Positions 8,626-16,785 of a stretch of 64,000 nt of DNA are shown one piece after another. Made by a program: the position numbers and the translations under genes. The notes under the pieces are model-generated. The model did no database searches. It was given only the letters and a program-made list of their open reading frames with translations, and was not told the DNA's origin. The first letter of the stretch is position 1. Each line of letters opens with the position of its first letter. The stretch comes from CAZLWA01 sp964563165 (lineage in GTDB: Bacteria > CLD3 > SB21), in assembly GCA_964563165.1 (NCBI GenBank), contig CAZLWA010000008.1:29026-93025 (forward strand), in the 5' to 3' direction.

Positions 8626-8717
8626 GTCACCCTGAGCGAAGCGAAGGGTCTCCTTATTGTTGTCACACAAAATTCAGGGGATTCTTCGCGGCGCCTTAAA
8701 GCGCCACTCAGAATGAC
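8626..8717. repeat. Pair of dispersed palindromic repeats (TCATTCTGAG family)
   Basis: GTCACCCTGAGCGAAGCGAA then GGGTCTCC (8626-8653) faces a second copy of the same family, GGGATTCTTCG...CTCAGAATGAC (8678-8717). The second copy matches one at 12692-12731 at 38 of 40 positions. These facing copies have the look of a multicopy intergenic element. The rest of this 454-bp gene-free stretch (8358-8492 and 8718-8811) shows no gene or clear regulatory site to me. Confidence 0.7.
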
Positions 8718-8811
8718 TACTCTAATCTCCGGTCGCTTAGGATGACCGCAGGATCGATGATCAACGCAGATAAATATTAATGTGAATTTCTAAGTGTCAT
8801 TCCCGGCTTAT

Positions 8812-9237
8812 TTATTTCTTAATAAGAGTTTCAAATAGATTTTTCAAATGCCGCTTGTTTTTGGTCCGGTAAACGTAATAATCCGAATCAATGGTAATAA
8901 TATTGCCGATATCCTTAAACTCGGAAATAATTAACATGGAAGCATCGGCCAGATCCATGGGTAGGTCGGAATATTGCTCGGTCATGTCTATCAGCCGTTC
9001 CAAATGATGCTTATTTAATTCGACAACTTCAACGGCGCCGGCGCCTATCCATTTCAAAAAATCAATTTGGGTTTTGACATTAAAATCCAACAGATGACAA
9101 ACTTCGGTAAGGACCGGCCACGACGTATAAAGCCTGCCGGAAAAATTTCTTAAAAATTTTTTGACAGGCTCGTGATACCGGTCGTCCTTGTCGAAAAGCG
9201 CTATCAAAGGGCCCGAATCAATGAGCGATCTTGGCAC
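8812..9237 (-). CDS. vapC: PIN-domain toxin (VapC-type ribonuclease)
   Basis: A 141-residue PIN-domain protein. The acidic residues expected for the Mg-dependent RNase site are present: D7 (LIDSGPLIALFD), E45 (VLTEVCHLL), D95/D98 (MDLADAS) and D117 (TIDSDYYVY). Its start lies inside the end of the upstream antitoxin gene (20-nt overlap), the standard arrangement of VapBC. VapC toxins cleave tRNAs or rRNA; the target here is unknown. The module sits beside a repeat cluster, as mobile toxin-antitoxin pairs often do. Confidence 0.9.
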   Translation of the reverse strand: MPRSLIDSGPLIALFDKDDRYHEPVKKFLRNFSGRLYTSWPVLTEVCHLLDFNVKTQIDFLKWIGAGAVEVVELNKHHLERLIDMTEQYSDLPMDLADASMLIISEFKDIGNIITIDSDYYVYRTKNKRHLKNLFETLIKK

Positions 9238-9469
9238 GCAGCTTTTCCTTCAATAGTTTTTTTCGATTGACCGAGCCGTCTTTTCTTCCGCTCCCGTACT
9301 TTCCAAACGATTCTGAACCAAGCTCATAAGCCGAGTTAGAACTGTCATAGCGCTTTAAGAACTGATCTAAGGCGCTTTTGATCAGGTCGGATTTAGTGGT
9401 TTGCTCTTCGGAAGCGATAGTCGCCAATTTGTTTTCAATTGTTCTAGATAAACGAATGGTGGTTGCCAT
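9218..9469 (-). CDS. vapB: Ribbon-helix-helix antitoxin (CopG/VapB-type)
   Basis: An 83-residue protein whose first 40 residues match a CopG/Arc ribbon-helix-helix: a short strand TTIRLSRTIENKLATIA, then helices with TKSDLIKSALDQFLKRY. The C-terminal half is charged and probably disordered until it binds the toxin. It would bind its own promoter as a dimer; a perfect inverted repeat 18 bp upstream of its start is the evident operator. AAGGATGAG gives the ribosome site for the ATG at 9469. Confidence 0.88.
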   Translation of the reverse strand: MATTIRLSRTIENKLATIASEEQTTKSDLIKSALDQFLKRYDSSNSAYELGSESFGKYGSGRKDGSVNRKKLLKEKLRAKIAH

Positions 9470-9486
9470 AATCTCATCCTTTAATG

Positions 9487-9526
9487 TGTATTACACTAAT
9501 GTAATACATGGCTGTGTGACAAGCAA
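9487..9526 (-). promoter_or_regulatory. vapBC promoter overlapping an antitoxin operator
   Basis: On the minus strand TTGCTT (9526-9521), a 17-bp spacer and TACATT (9503-9498) form a sigma70-type promoter. The -10 box lies inside a perfect inverted repeat, TGTATTACA, CTAA, TGTAATACA (9487-9508). Binding of the ribbon-helix-helix antitoxin there would block RNA polymerase directly, giving autorepression. Confidence 0.7.
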
Positions 9527-9540
9527 GCTTTTTTAATAAT

Positions 9541-12500
9541 TTATTTTCCATGACAATGCTTATACTTCTTCCCGCTGCCGCACGGGCAGGGATCGTTGCG
9601 GCCGATCTTTTGTTCGGCTTTGATCGGTACGTGACTGACTTTCGTTTCACGCTCCTGCTCTGCTTCGGCTCCTGAATAGCCCATACCGTCCGATGAGGCG
9701 TGAACGGTCTTCAGTGCACGCGCCCGTTTGATCATTTGCTTTTCCATCTCCGGTGCCGGCGCGGCTTTGAAAACAAATTCCACGATCTCACTGGTCACCC
9801 GGTCCAGAAGCTGCATGAACATTTCGAATCCCTCTTTTTTGTATTCGATCAGCGGGTCTTTCTGGCCGTACCCGCGTAAATGAATACCTTCTTTGAATTC
9901 CTCCATCTCGCGCAAATGCTCTTTCCACCGTTCGTCAATGGTTTTCAGGATCGCGATGCGCTCTACGCGCCGCATATTTTCTGATGACCAGACTTCCTCG
10001 CGTTCCGCATAACGATGCGCAAGCGCTTTGTAAATAAATTCCGAGAATTGTTCCAATGTGATCTTATAAAAATCTTCGGTATTCACCTGAACTCCGCACG
10101 ACCGGAGCAAAAATTCCTGCAAGCCTTCGACGTCCCAGTCTTCCGGATGCAGCTGCTGCGTCGTGAATCTGTCCTTGATCATCTCTACAAATTCATCCAA
10201 CACTTCGAGAAATTCTGTTTTGATATTTTCATTCAACAGGGCGCGCTTTCTGCGGCTGTAAATGATCTCGCGCTGCTGATTCATGACGTCGTCGTATTCG
10301 AGCAGGCGTTTACGAATGCTGAAATTCCTGGCCTCCACGCGTTTTTGCGCACGCTCAACGGCTTTGGTGATCCAGCGATGCGATATCACCTCCCCTTCTT
10401 CTGCACCGAGCCGGTCCATCACGCGCGCGATCCTGTCCGAACCGAATAAGCGCATCAGATCATCCTCGAGAGAAATAAAAAACACCGACGCGCCCGGATC
10501 GCCCTGCCTTCCGCTGCGTCCGCGTAATTGCAAGTCAATGCGCCGCGATTCGTGGCGCTCCGTGCCAATAATTTGCAACCCGCCGGCGTCCACAACTCCG
10601 GGGCCTAATTTGATGTCCGTTCCGCGTCCCGCCATATTCGTGGCGATCGTGATCGCGCCGCTGCGTCCCGCATTGGCGATAATTTCCGCTTCCCGCTGAT
10701 TCTGCTTGGCATTCAAAACTTCATGCTTGATGGCTTTGCGCGTAAGCATCCGGCTCAGCGTTTCCGACACTTCGACGGAGGTCGTTCCGACGAGCGTCGG
10801 CTTCCCCGTCGTCTGATTTTCAACCAGCAGGTCGATGACGGCGTTATATTTTTCCCGTTTGGTTTTGTAAATCTGATCTTCAAAATCGTCGCGGACGATC
10901 GGACGATTGGTCGGAATGACCGTAACGTCCAGTTTATAAATCTCAAATAATTCCGTTGCTTCCGTAACGGCGGTTCCGGTCATCCCCGCCAATTTGTTAT
11001 ACAGTCGAAAATAATTTTGCAGCGTGATAGTAGCAAGCGTTTGCGTGTCGCGCTCGACCTTGACGCCTTCTTTGGCTTCGATCGCCTGATGCAACCCGTC
11101 GCTGTACCTTCGCCCGCCGAGAATACGGCCGGTGAATTCATCCACGATCTGGACTTTGCCGTCCTGCACCACATATTCAATATCCTTTTCGTACAGCGAA
11201 TACGCCGTCAGAAGTTTTTCAATACTGTGTATACGGTCTGTGCGCTCGGCATAGAGTTTTCCCAATTCGTCTTTCTTAACGGCCTTTTCGCGTTCCGTCA
11301 GGTCGGAACTCGTGTCGATCTTGATAATCTCATCCGACAGGTCCGGAACAACGAACATTTCAGGATGGGTCGGTGACAGCGCGGTCCGTCCTTTTTCCGT
11401 CAGATCGATCGCATGGCTTTTTTCGTCAATGGCGTAAAAAAGCTGCTCGTCGATTTCCTCCATTTTCTTATCGCGTAAATAATTATTCTCCGTAGATTTG
11501 ATGAGTTGCGCCACGCCTTCCTGATTCATCGCTTTCATCAGGCGTTTATTTTTCGGAGCTCCGCGCAGCGCGATCAGCAGAATTCTTCCGGCTTCTTTCG
11601 TGTCGTTCTGTTCAATGAATTTATCCGCATCGGCAACGAGCTGATTCACGAGGCGGGTTTGCATATCGACTAATTTTTTGACATGCACGTTGCTCTCATC
11701 GTATTTTTGATCCGTCGGAATATCCACGGCGCCGCTGATGATCAACGGCGTCCGCGCCTCGTCGATCAGCACCGAATCCACTTCGTCCACGATCGCATAG
11801 TAATGGCCGCGCACCTGCACGACGTCCTCCGGCGACGTGGACATGTTGTCCCGCAAATAATCAAAACCGAATTCGTTATTCGTGCCATAAGTAATATCGC
11901 AATCGTACGCTTCGCGCCGCTGCATCGGATTCATGTCATTGAGAATGACGCCGATCTTGAGTCCCAAAAAGTCATACACCTTTCCCATCCATTCTTTATC
12001 GCGCAGCGCAAGATAATCGTTGACGGTGACGAGATGCATGCCGCGTCCGGCAAGTGCATTGAGATAGATCGGCGCTACGGCAACCAGCGTTTTACCTTCA
12101 CCCGTCGCCATTTCGGCTATTTTGCCCTGATGTAAAACCATGCCGCCGATCAACTGCACATCGTACGGAACCATGTCCCACGTGACTTCACGGCCGCAGA
12201 CCTGGTACTTCTGGCCGGTGAGCCGTTTGGTCGCCTGCTTGACGCAGGCAAACGCCTCGGGTAAAATATCATACAAAACGGCTTGTTCGATCTCCGTCAG
12301 AGTTTTTTCAGCCGTTTTCAAGTCGTCAATCAGCGCCTTCGCTTTGTTATGATCGCTGTTCGTACGAATTTGTTCTTTAATGTTCTCAACGGCCGCAAAT
12401 TCTTCCTGCGTTTGATCCTTAATACGCTGTTTGAATTCCGGCGTCTTTTCACGCAACTGCTCATCCGTCAGGGGTTCAAACAATAAATCATAGCGGTTGA

Positions 12501-12582
12501 TCTCCTCGACGATCGGCCATAATTTTTTCACCTCGCGCTGATGCTTGTCGCCTAGTATGGCTCTTAATACGGTCGAAATCAT
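9541..12582 (-). CDS. secA: Preprotein translocase ATPase SecA
   Basis: A 1013-residue motor that drives unfolded preproteins through SecYEG. Seen in order: nucleotide-binding domain 1 with Walker A GEGKT at 161-165 and DEVDSVLIDEARTPLIISG (Walker B and helicase motif), the preprotein cross-linking region, NBD2 with TNMAGRGTDIKLG and LQLRGRSGRQGDPG, the helical scaffold, and a C-terminal zinc-binding tail NDPCPCGSGKKYKHCHGK that contacts SecB or the ribosome. Escherichia coli SecA is about 901 residues with Walker A near 102; the extra 55 or so residues before Walker A (about 55-105) are a charged helical insertion of the sort found in FCB SecA proteins. AGGAG lies ahead of the ATG. Confidence 0.98.
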   Translation of the reverse strand: MISTVLRAILGDKHQREVKKLWPIVEEINRYDLLFEPLTDEQLREKTPEFKQRIKDQTQEEFAAVENIKEQIRTNSDHNKAKALIDDLKTAEKTLTEIEQAVLYDILPEAFACVKQATKRLTGQKYQVCGREVTWDMVPYDVQLIGGMVLHQGKIAEMATGEGKTLVAVAPIYLNALAGRGMHLVTVNDYLALRDKEWMGKVYDFLGLKIGVILNDMNPMQRREAYDCDITYGTNNEFGFDYLRDNMSTSPEDVVQVRGHYYAIVDEVDSVLIDEARTPLIISGAVDIPTDQKYDESNVHVKKLVDMQTRLVNQLVADADKFIEQNDTKEAGRILLIALRGAPKNKRLMKAMNQEGVAQLIKSTENNYLRDKKMEEIDEQLFYAIDEKSHAIDLTEKGRTALSPTHPEMFVVPDLSDEIIKIDTSSDLTEREKAVKKDELGKLYAERTDRIHSIEKLLTAYSLYEKDIEYVVQDGKVQIVDEFTGRILGGRRYSDGLHQAIEAKEGVKVERDTQTLATITLQNYFRLYNKLAGMTGTAVTEATELFEIYKLDVTVIPTNRPIVRDDFEDQIYKTKREKYNAVIDLLVENQTTGKPTLVGTTSVEVSETLSRMLTRKAIKHEVLNAKQNQREAEIIANAGRSGAITIATNMAGRGTDIKLGPGVVDAGGLQIIGTERHESRRIDLQLRGRSGRQGDPGASVFFISLEDDLMRLFGSDRIARVMDRLGAEEGEVISHRWITKAVERAQKRVEARNFSIRKRLLEYDDVMNQQREIIYSRRKRALLNENIKTEFLEVLDEFVEMIKDRFTTQQLHPEDWDVEGLQEFLLRSCGVQVNTEDFYKITLEQFSEFIYKALAHRYAEREEVWSSENMRRVERIAILKTIDERWKEHLREMEEFKEGIHLRGYGQKDPLIEYKKEGFEMFMQLLDRVTSEIVEFVFKAAPAPEMEKQMIKRARALKTVHASSDGMGYSGAEAEQERETKVSHVPIKAEQKIGRNDPCPCGSGKKYKHCHGK

Positions 12583-12637
12583 TTATACGTCCGCTCCTGT
12601 GGGTTGTGTATTATTTCAATAAGATTTTTTCTTAATT

Positions 12638-12731
12638 GTCATTCTGAGTCCCGATTTATCGGGACGAAGAATTCCCGGTTCAACGCAATATGGGATTCTT
12701 CGTGGCGCCTTAAAGCGCCGCTCAGAATGAC
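12638..12731. repeat. Two facing copies of the TCATTCTGAG repeat family
   Basis: Copy one is GTCATTCTGAG, an inner palindrome TCCCGATTTATCGGGA, then CGAAGAATTCCC (12638-12676). Copy two is GGGATTCTTCG, inner palindrome GGCGCCTTAAAGCGCC, then CTCAGAATGAC (12692-12731), in opposite orientation. Together they form a 94-bp inverted repeat between secA and the phosphoesterase gene, and may act as a transcription or RNA-processing boundary. Confidence 0.75.
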
Positions 12732-12741
12732 CATTGCCGTT

Positions 12742-13452
12742 TTACCTCCCTCTCAACAACCTGTCCGCAAGGAACACCGGTAGGCCGCGGTCACGGATTT
12801 TTTGCGATGTCTGCTGTACATCATAATCCGAGCGCACCTGTTCGTATCTCCACTCATCCGTGTCAAAAACTCCAAAACTCAATTGACAATTCCCGTCGCG
12901 CGGCTGGCCCACGCTCCCCACGTTAATAATATATTTGTCTTCCTTGCGCAAGTTCTCCGTGAGGGGCATAGACGCGTCGGGATAAAAAATTTGCGGGATA
13001 TGCGTGTGCCCGACAAAGCAGAGTTTTTCCTTTAAGAATTCGAATTGCTCCAGCGCATCATCCCAATTAAAAATATAATCCCACTTCTCCGGTTCATTCG
13101 GCGTGGAATGGACAAACAGGATATCGTCGGACGTAAACTTGTACGGCAACTGCCGCAAGTATTCCAAATTATCTTTACTCAAATGGTTTTGCGTCCAAAA
13201 AACCGCCTGCTTGGCAACGGGATTAAAATTCTCGGTCGAATCAGTGTCCAGGACCGCATAATCGTGATTGCCCATCAGAACGACTTTGGAGCGTTCACGA
13301 ATGATATTCACACAATCGTCCGGATCGGGTCCGTAACCGACGACATCGCCGAGGCAGACCATTTCGTCCACGCCGATCTCGTCAATGAGCTCCAGCGCTT
13401 TGGTGAGCGCCTCCAGGTTTCCGTGGATGTCCGATACAATCGCAATCTTCAT
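12742..13452 (-). CDS. Calcineurin-like metallophosphoesterase (YfcE/MJ0936-like)
   Basis: A 236-residue cytoplasmic phosphoesterase. The dinuclear-metal motifs are in order: SDIHGN (residues 8-13), GDVVGYGPDP, GNHD, then a late GHTHIPQI and a final GSVGQPRD. This is the pattern of the small single-domain family that includes YfcE and MJ0936, which hydrolyse phosphodiesters in vitro; the physiological substrate is not known. It is encoded between the Rieske gene and secA, with a repeat pair downstream. No signal peptide. Confidence 0.9.
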   Translation of the reverse strand: MKIAIVSDIHGNLEALTKALELIDEIGVDEMVCLGDVVGYGPDPDDCVNIIRERSKVVLMGNHDYAVLDTDSTENFNPVAKQAVFWTQNHLSKDNLEYLRQLPYKFTSDDILFVHSTPNEPEKWDYIFNWDDALEQFEFLKEKLCFVGHTHIPQIFYPDASMPLTENLRKEDKYIINVGSVGQPRDGNCQLSFGVFDTDEWRYEQVRSDYDVQQTSQKIRDRGLPVFLADRLLRGR

Positions 13453-13522
13453 TTTTGTTATCCTGAATTTTCTTGCAAGTCACCCATCCATCGCGACGCG
13501 TTTAAGATGATACTTTAGATCC

Positions 13523-13963
13523 TCAATTCACCACGATATTCAAAAAATCATCATCCGAATTAAATTGCACCGTATATTGTTTGAGCGGCTGATCTGCCGG
13601 CCCGCGCAAAACCGATCCGCTTTCGGAATACTCCGAACCGTGACAGGGACAATCGAAGCGGCCCTCGCCGGAATTAAACGACACATCGCACCCTCGGTGC
13701 GTGCAGATGCTGCTCAATGCGATCGCTTGAGAATCTGAGACCCGAACCACGATCAAACGGTCGTTCACTCCTTCAATACGAAGGTGGACCGCGCCGCCGG
13801 CACTGCGCAGAGCGGAAAACACAGTAAAATCCACCGTCGCAAGTCCATTCACATTAGGTATGGCGGGAGTTGAATCATTGGATCCATCTGAATCGCAATT
13901 TGCAAGAAGAATACTTCCGGCAGCGGTTACAGCCGATATTTTTACAAATGTTCTTCGTGTCAT
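13523..13963 (-). CDS. Tat-exported Rieske [2Fe-2S] protein
   Basis: A 146-residue protein with an N-terminal twin-arginine signal (TRRTFVK, then AVTAAGSILLA), so it is probably folded with its cluster before export. The Rieske ligands are C87 and H89 (CTHRGC) and C105 and H108 (CPCHGS); C92 and C107 can form the usual stabilising disulfide. It lacks the transmembrane and cytochrome b context of a bc1 or b6f complex in this window, so it may be a stand-alone electron-transfer protein or a subunit of an oxidoreductase encoded elsewhere. Its ATG overlaps the stop of the permease gene by one base, suggesting coupled translation. A tatA gene lies 15 kb away. Confidence 0.9.
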   Translation of the reverse strand: MTRRTFVKISAVTAAGSILLANCDSDGSNDSTPAIPNVNGLATVDFTVFSALRSAGGAVHLRIEGVNDRLIVVRVSDSQAIALSSICTHRGCDVSFNSGEGRFDCPCHGSEYSESGSVLRGPADQPLKQYTVQFNSDDDFLNIVVN

Positions 13964-14757
13964 CAGCCCTTCACCGCTCCGTCCGTCAATCCGGAAATAA
14001 TCTGCCGCTGAAAAAATAAGAACACCAGCATCATGGGGACCGAAGAAATACTTGCACCCGCCATCAGATGCGCAACATCGATATCCTGATATCCGTTATA
14101 AAACGCCAGCCCGACCGGCAGGGTGCGCATCGTGTCGGAATCTGTGAGTAAAAAAGGAAACAAAAACTGGTTCCATGTGTTGACAAAAATATAAATTCCC
14201 AACACCGCCAAAGCGGGTTTCGCCATCGGCATGACGATTTTGAATAAGATCGTGAAATCCCCGGCGCCGTCCATTTTCGCGGATTCCTCGATGGCAACAG
14301 GCAGCCGCTCGAAATATTGGCGCATCAGAAAGATCCCGAACGGATTTACCATCCAAGGCACGATCAACGCCCAATAGGTATTGAGCCAGCCCAGATGATG
14401 CATCAAAATATACATCGGCACCATCACGATCTGGGCCGGAACAATCAAGGTCAAAAGTACGGTAATAAAAATAACGTTTTTGTACGGAAATTGCTGGCGG
14501 GCAAAAAAATATCCCGCCATCGAGCAAAAGAGTAAATTTCCCGCAGTGATACTACCGGACACGAGAAGGCTGTTAAAGAAATAACGGCCGAAGAGTCCGG
14601 AATTCCAGACTTCAATATAATTAATTAATGTAAAAGAAAAATGAGAAAAGTCGAAACTGCTTGAAGCGTGGCGATTGAGGGACGCGGCAATCATCCAACC
14701 GAGCGGAAAAATCGCGATCAGACTGACGGCACCCAAGACAACATAACGCCGGCCCAT
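13963..14757 (-). CDS. Sugar-type ABC transporter permease (MalG/UgpE family), orphan
   Basis: A 264-residue inner-membrane permease with six predicted helices. The cytoplasmic EAA loop that docks to the ATPase is present as EESAKMDGAGDFTILFKIVM. Its length and sequence style fit the MalG branch of carbohydrate importers. The partner permease (MalF type) and the ATPase are absent nearby; a matching family-1 solute-binding lipoprotein is encoded at 30563-31843, so the transporter seems to be split over the genome. It sits between ftsH and the Rieske gene. Confidence 0.88.
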   Translation of the reverse strand: MGRRYVVLGAVSLIAIFPLGWMIAASLNRHASSSFDFSHFSFTLINYIEVWNSGLFGRYFFNSLLVSGSITAGNLLFCSMAGYFFARQQFPYKNVIFITVLLTLIVPAQIVMVPMYILMHHLGWLNTYWALIVPWMVNPFGIFLMRQYFERLPVAIEESAKMDGAGDFTILFKIVMPMAKPALAVLGIYIFVNTWNQFLFPFLLTDSDTMRTLPVGLAFYNGYQDIDVAHLMAGASISSVPMMLVFLFFQRQIISGLTDGAVKG

Positions 14758-14791
14758 TTACATTCTTGTTATATGTGAGTATTTTAGAATA

Positions 14792-16777
14792 TTAATTCTT
14801 TTCTTCGGTCCGGGACCCCGTCATCGCGGCCACTTTTGCTTTTCTCCCGCCTTTTACTGCGCTGCCATTTCCATTGTTTTCCAATGTGGGCTTCTCACCG
14901 AGAATTTCCTCGATCTGTTTTTTATCCAGAACTTCTTTCTCGAGTAACTTCTGAGTCAGGGCTTCGAGCTTATCCCGTTTCTCGAGCAAGAGTTTCTTTG
15001 TCATCGCATAAGCCGATTCCACGATGCGCTTAACTTCCGCATCGATGACGCGCGCGGTATCTTCGCTGTACGGCTTCATCGTTACGCCGCCGAGAAAATT
15101 CTCCCGCCCGTTTTCCGTGTAAGAAACATTGCCGAGCTTCTCGCTCATGCCGTATGTTGTTACCATACGGGTCGCTATTTCCGTTACCCGTTCCAGATCA
15201 TTCGAAGCACCGGTAGAAATTTCTTTAAACACAATTTCTTCCGCCGCGCGTCCGCCGAGTAAACTGCAGAGTTTTTCGGTCAATTCGGCTTTGGACAGTA
15301 AATACCTGTCTTCCAGAGGCGTCTGCAGCGTATAACCGAGCGCCCCGATGCCGCGCGGAATGATCGAGACTTTGTGAACCGGATCGGCATTTTCCAAATA
15401 ATGACCGACGACTGCGTGACCCGATTCGTGATACGCCACGATATTTTTCTCTTTCGGACTGATAATCTTATTTTTCTTTTCCAGACCGCCGATCACGCGC
15501 TCGATCGCTTCCTGAAAATCGGTCATTTCGATCCGTTCTTTATCTTTACGCGACGCCAGCAGGGACGCTTCATTGCAGACATTGGCAATTTCCGCACCGG
15601 CAAAGCCCGGCGTCTGCGCCGCAAGCGTTTGTAAATCCATATCAGGAGAGAGCGGCATGCCTTTCGTGTGAACCTTGAAAATCGCAATACGCGCTTTCAG
15701 GTCCGGACGATCAAGAACGACCTGCCGGTCAAATCTTCCCGGCCGCAACAGCGCGATATCCAGAACGTCCGGGCGGTTCGTTGCTCCCATAATGATCACA
15801 CCTTTGTCCGTATTGAAACCGTCCATTTCGACCAGCAACTGATTCAACGTGTTTTCACGCTCATCATGACCCCCCATCACAAATCCTTTCGCGCGGCTGC
15901 GCCCGATGGCGTCAATTTCGTCAATGAAAATAATACAGGGCGCTTTTGATTTGGCTTCCGCAAACAGATCCCGCACGCGCGAAGCGCCGACGCCGACGAA
16001 CATCTCGACAAAATCCGATCCGCTCAAATGAAAGAACGGTACATTGGCTTCGCCCGCAACAGCTTTCGCAAGCAGCGTTTTACCCGTTCCCGGAGGACCC
16101 ACCAGCAATACGCCTTTGGGTAGTTTGGCCCCAAGTTTGGTGTATTTTTTCGGTGTCTTCAAGAAGTCGACGATCTCTCTCACCTCATCAATAACCTCTT
16201 CCACGCCTGCGACATCCTCAAACGTGATACGCGTCTTTGAATCCTGCGCATAGATTTTTGCCTTACTTTTGCCGATACTCATCACATTACCGCCGCCGCC
16301 CATCCTGCGGAAAATAAATCCCCACAGAACGAACAGTAGCAATAACGGAAATATCCAGTACAGCAGAAGGTTTTGAATCCAGTTATTGTCTATGACGCCT
16401 TTGTAGTTGACCCCGGCCGCCTGTAGATCTGCTACCAGCTTATCGTCAGGAAGCGTGACCAGGACGAACGGCTGACGCAAATCTTTTCTAAAATGGCTTT
16501 CGAAGAATTTACCGAGCCGGATACGCTCGGTGATATCCGGAAAATTTTCATCCTCTTTCTTCTGCATCGCCACAAGACTGTCCGGCAGCTTGAACTTACC
16601 GATAATCTTATCGTTGGCAATTTCAACCTGATCGATCTCCCCTTTGGCCAACTTATCCCTGAATTCCTTATAAGAAATCTCAATGTCTTGACTGCTGGAG
16701 AATAAGATCGGATTCAGCAGTACGAATAACAGCAGGATCCCGAGAATGATCGGAATTTGAAGTTTTTGCTTGTTCAT
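14792..16777 (-). CDS. ftsH: ATP-dependent zinc metalloprotease FtsH
   Basis: A 661-residue membrane-anchored AAA+ protease that degrades membrane proteins and short-lived regulators. It has TM1 (about 8-26), a periplasmic domain, TM2 (about 135-157), Walker A GPPGTGKT at 227-234, Walker B IIFIDEIDAIG, the second region of homology with GATNRPDVLD and LRPGRFDR, and the zinc site HESGH at 450-454. The C-terminal tail is charged. It follows the lon gene by 8 bp, so the two proteases are one transcription unit. Confidence 0.98.
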   Translation of the reverse strand: MNKQKLQIPIILGILLLFVLLNPILFSSSQDIEISYKEFRDKLAKGEIDQVEIANDKIIGKFKLPDSLVAMQKKEDENFPDITERIRLGKFFESHFRKDLRQPFVLVTLPDDKLVADLQAAGVNYKGVIDNNWIQNLLLYWIFPLLLLFVLWGFIFRRMGGGGNVMSIGKSKAKIYAQDSKTRITFEDVAGVEEVIDEVREIVDFLKTPKKYTKLGAKLPKGVLLVGPPGTGKTLLAKAVAGEANVPFFHLSGSDFVEMFVGVGASRVRDLFAEAKSKAPCIIFIDEIDAIGRSRAKGFVMGGHDERENTLNQLLVEMDGFNTDKGVIIMGATNRPDVLDIALLRPGRFDRQVVLDRPDLKARIAIFKVHTKGMPLSPDMDLQTLAAQTPGFAGAEIANVCNEASLLASRKDKERIEMTDFQEAIERVIGGLEKKNKIISPKEKNIVAYHESGHAVVGHYLENADPVHKVSIIPRGIGALGYTLQTPLEDRYLLSKAELTEKLCSLLGGRAAEEIVFKEISTGASNDLERVTEIATRMVTTYGMSEKLGNVSYTENGRENFLGGVTMKPYSEDTARVIDAEVKRIVESAYAMTKKLLLEKRDKLEALTQKLLEKEVLDKKQIEEILGEKPTLENNGNGSAVKGGRKAKVAAMTGSRTEEKN

Positions 16778-16785
16778 TTTTTTCC

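Noticed and set aside
8365..8670. Open frame of about 100 codons on the minus strand
   Set aside because: It lies wholly over palindromic repeats; its predicted sequence is translated repeat DNA with no ribosome site.
10015..12486. Several plus-strand open frames of 60-150 codons inside secA
   Set aside because: They are antisense shadows of a conserved gene, without ribosome sites or coherent domains.
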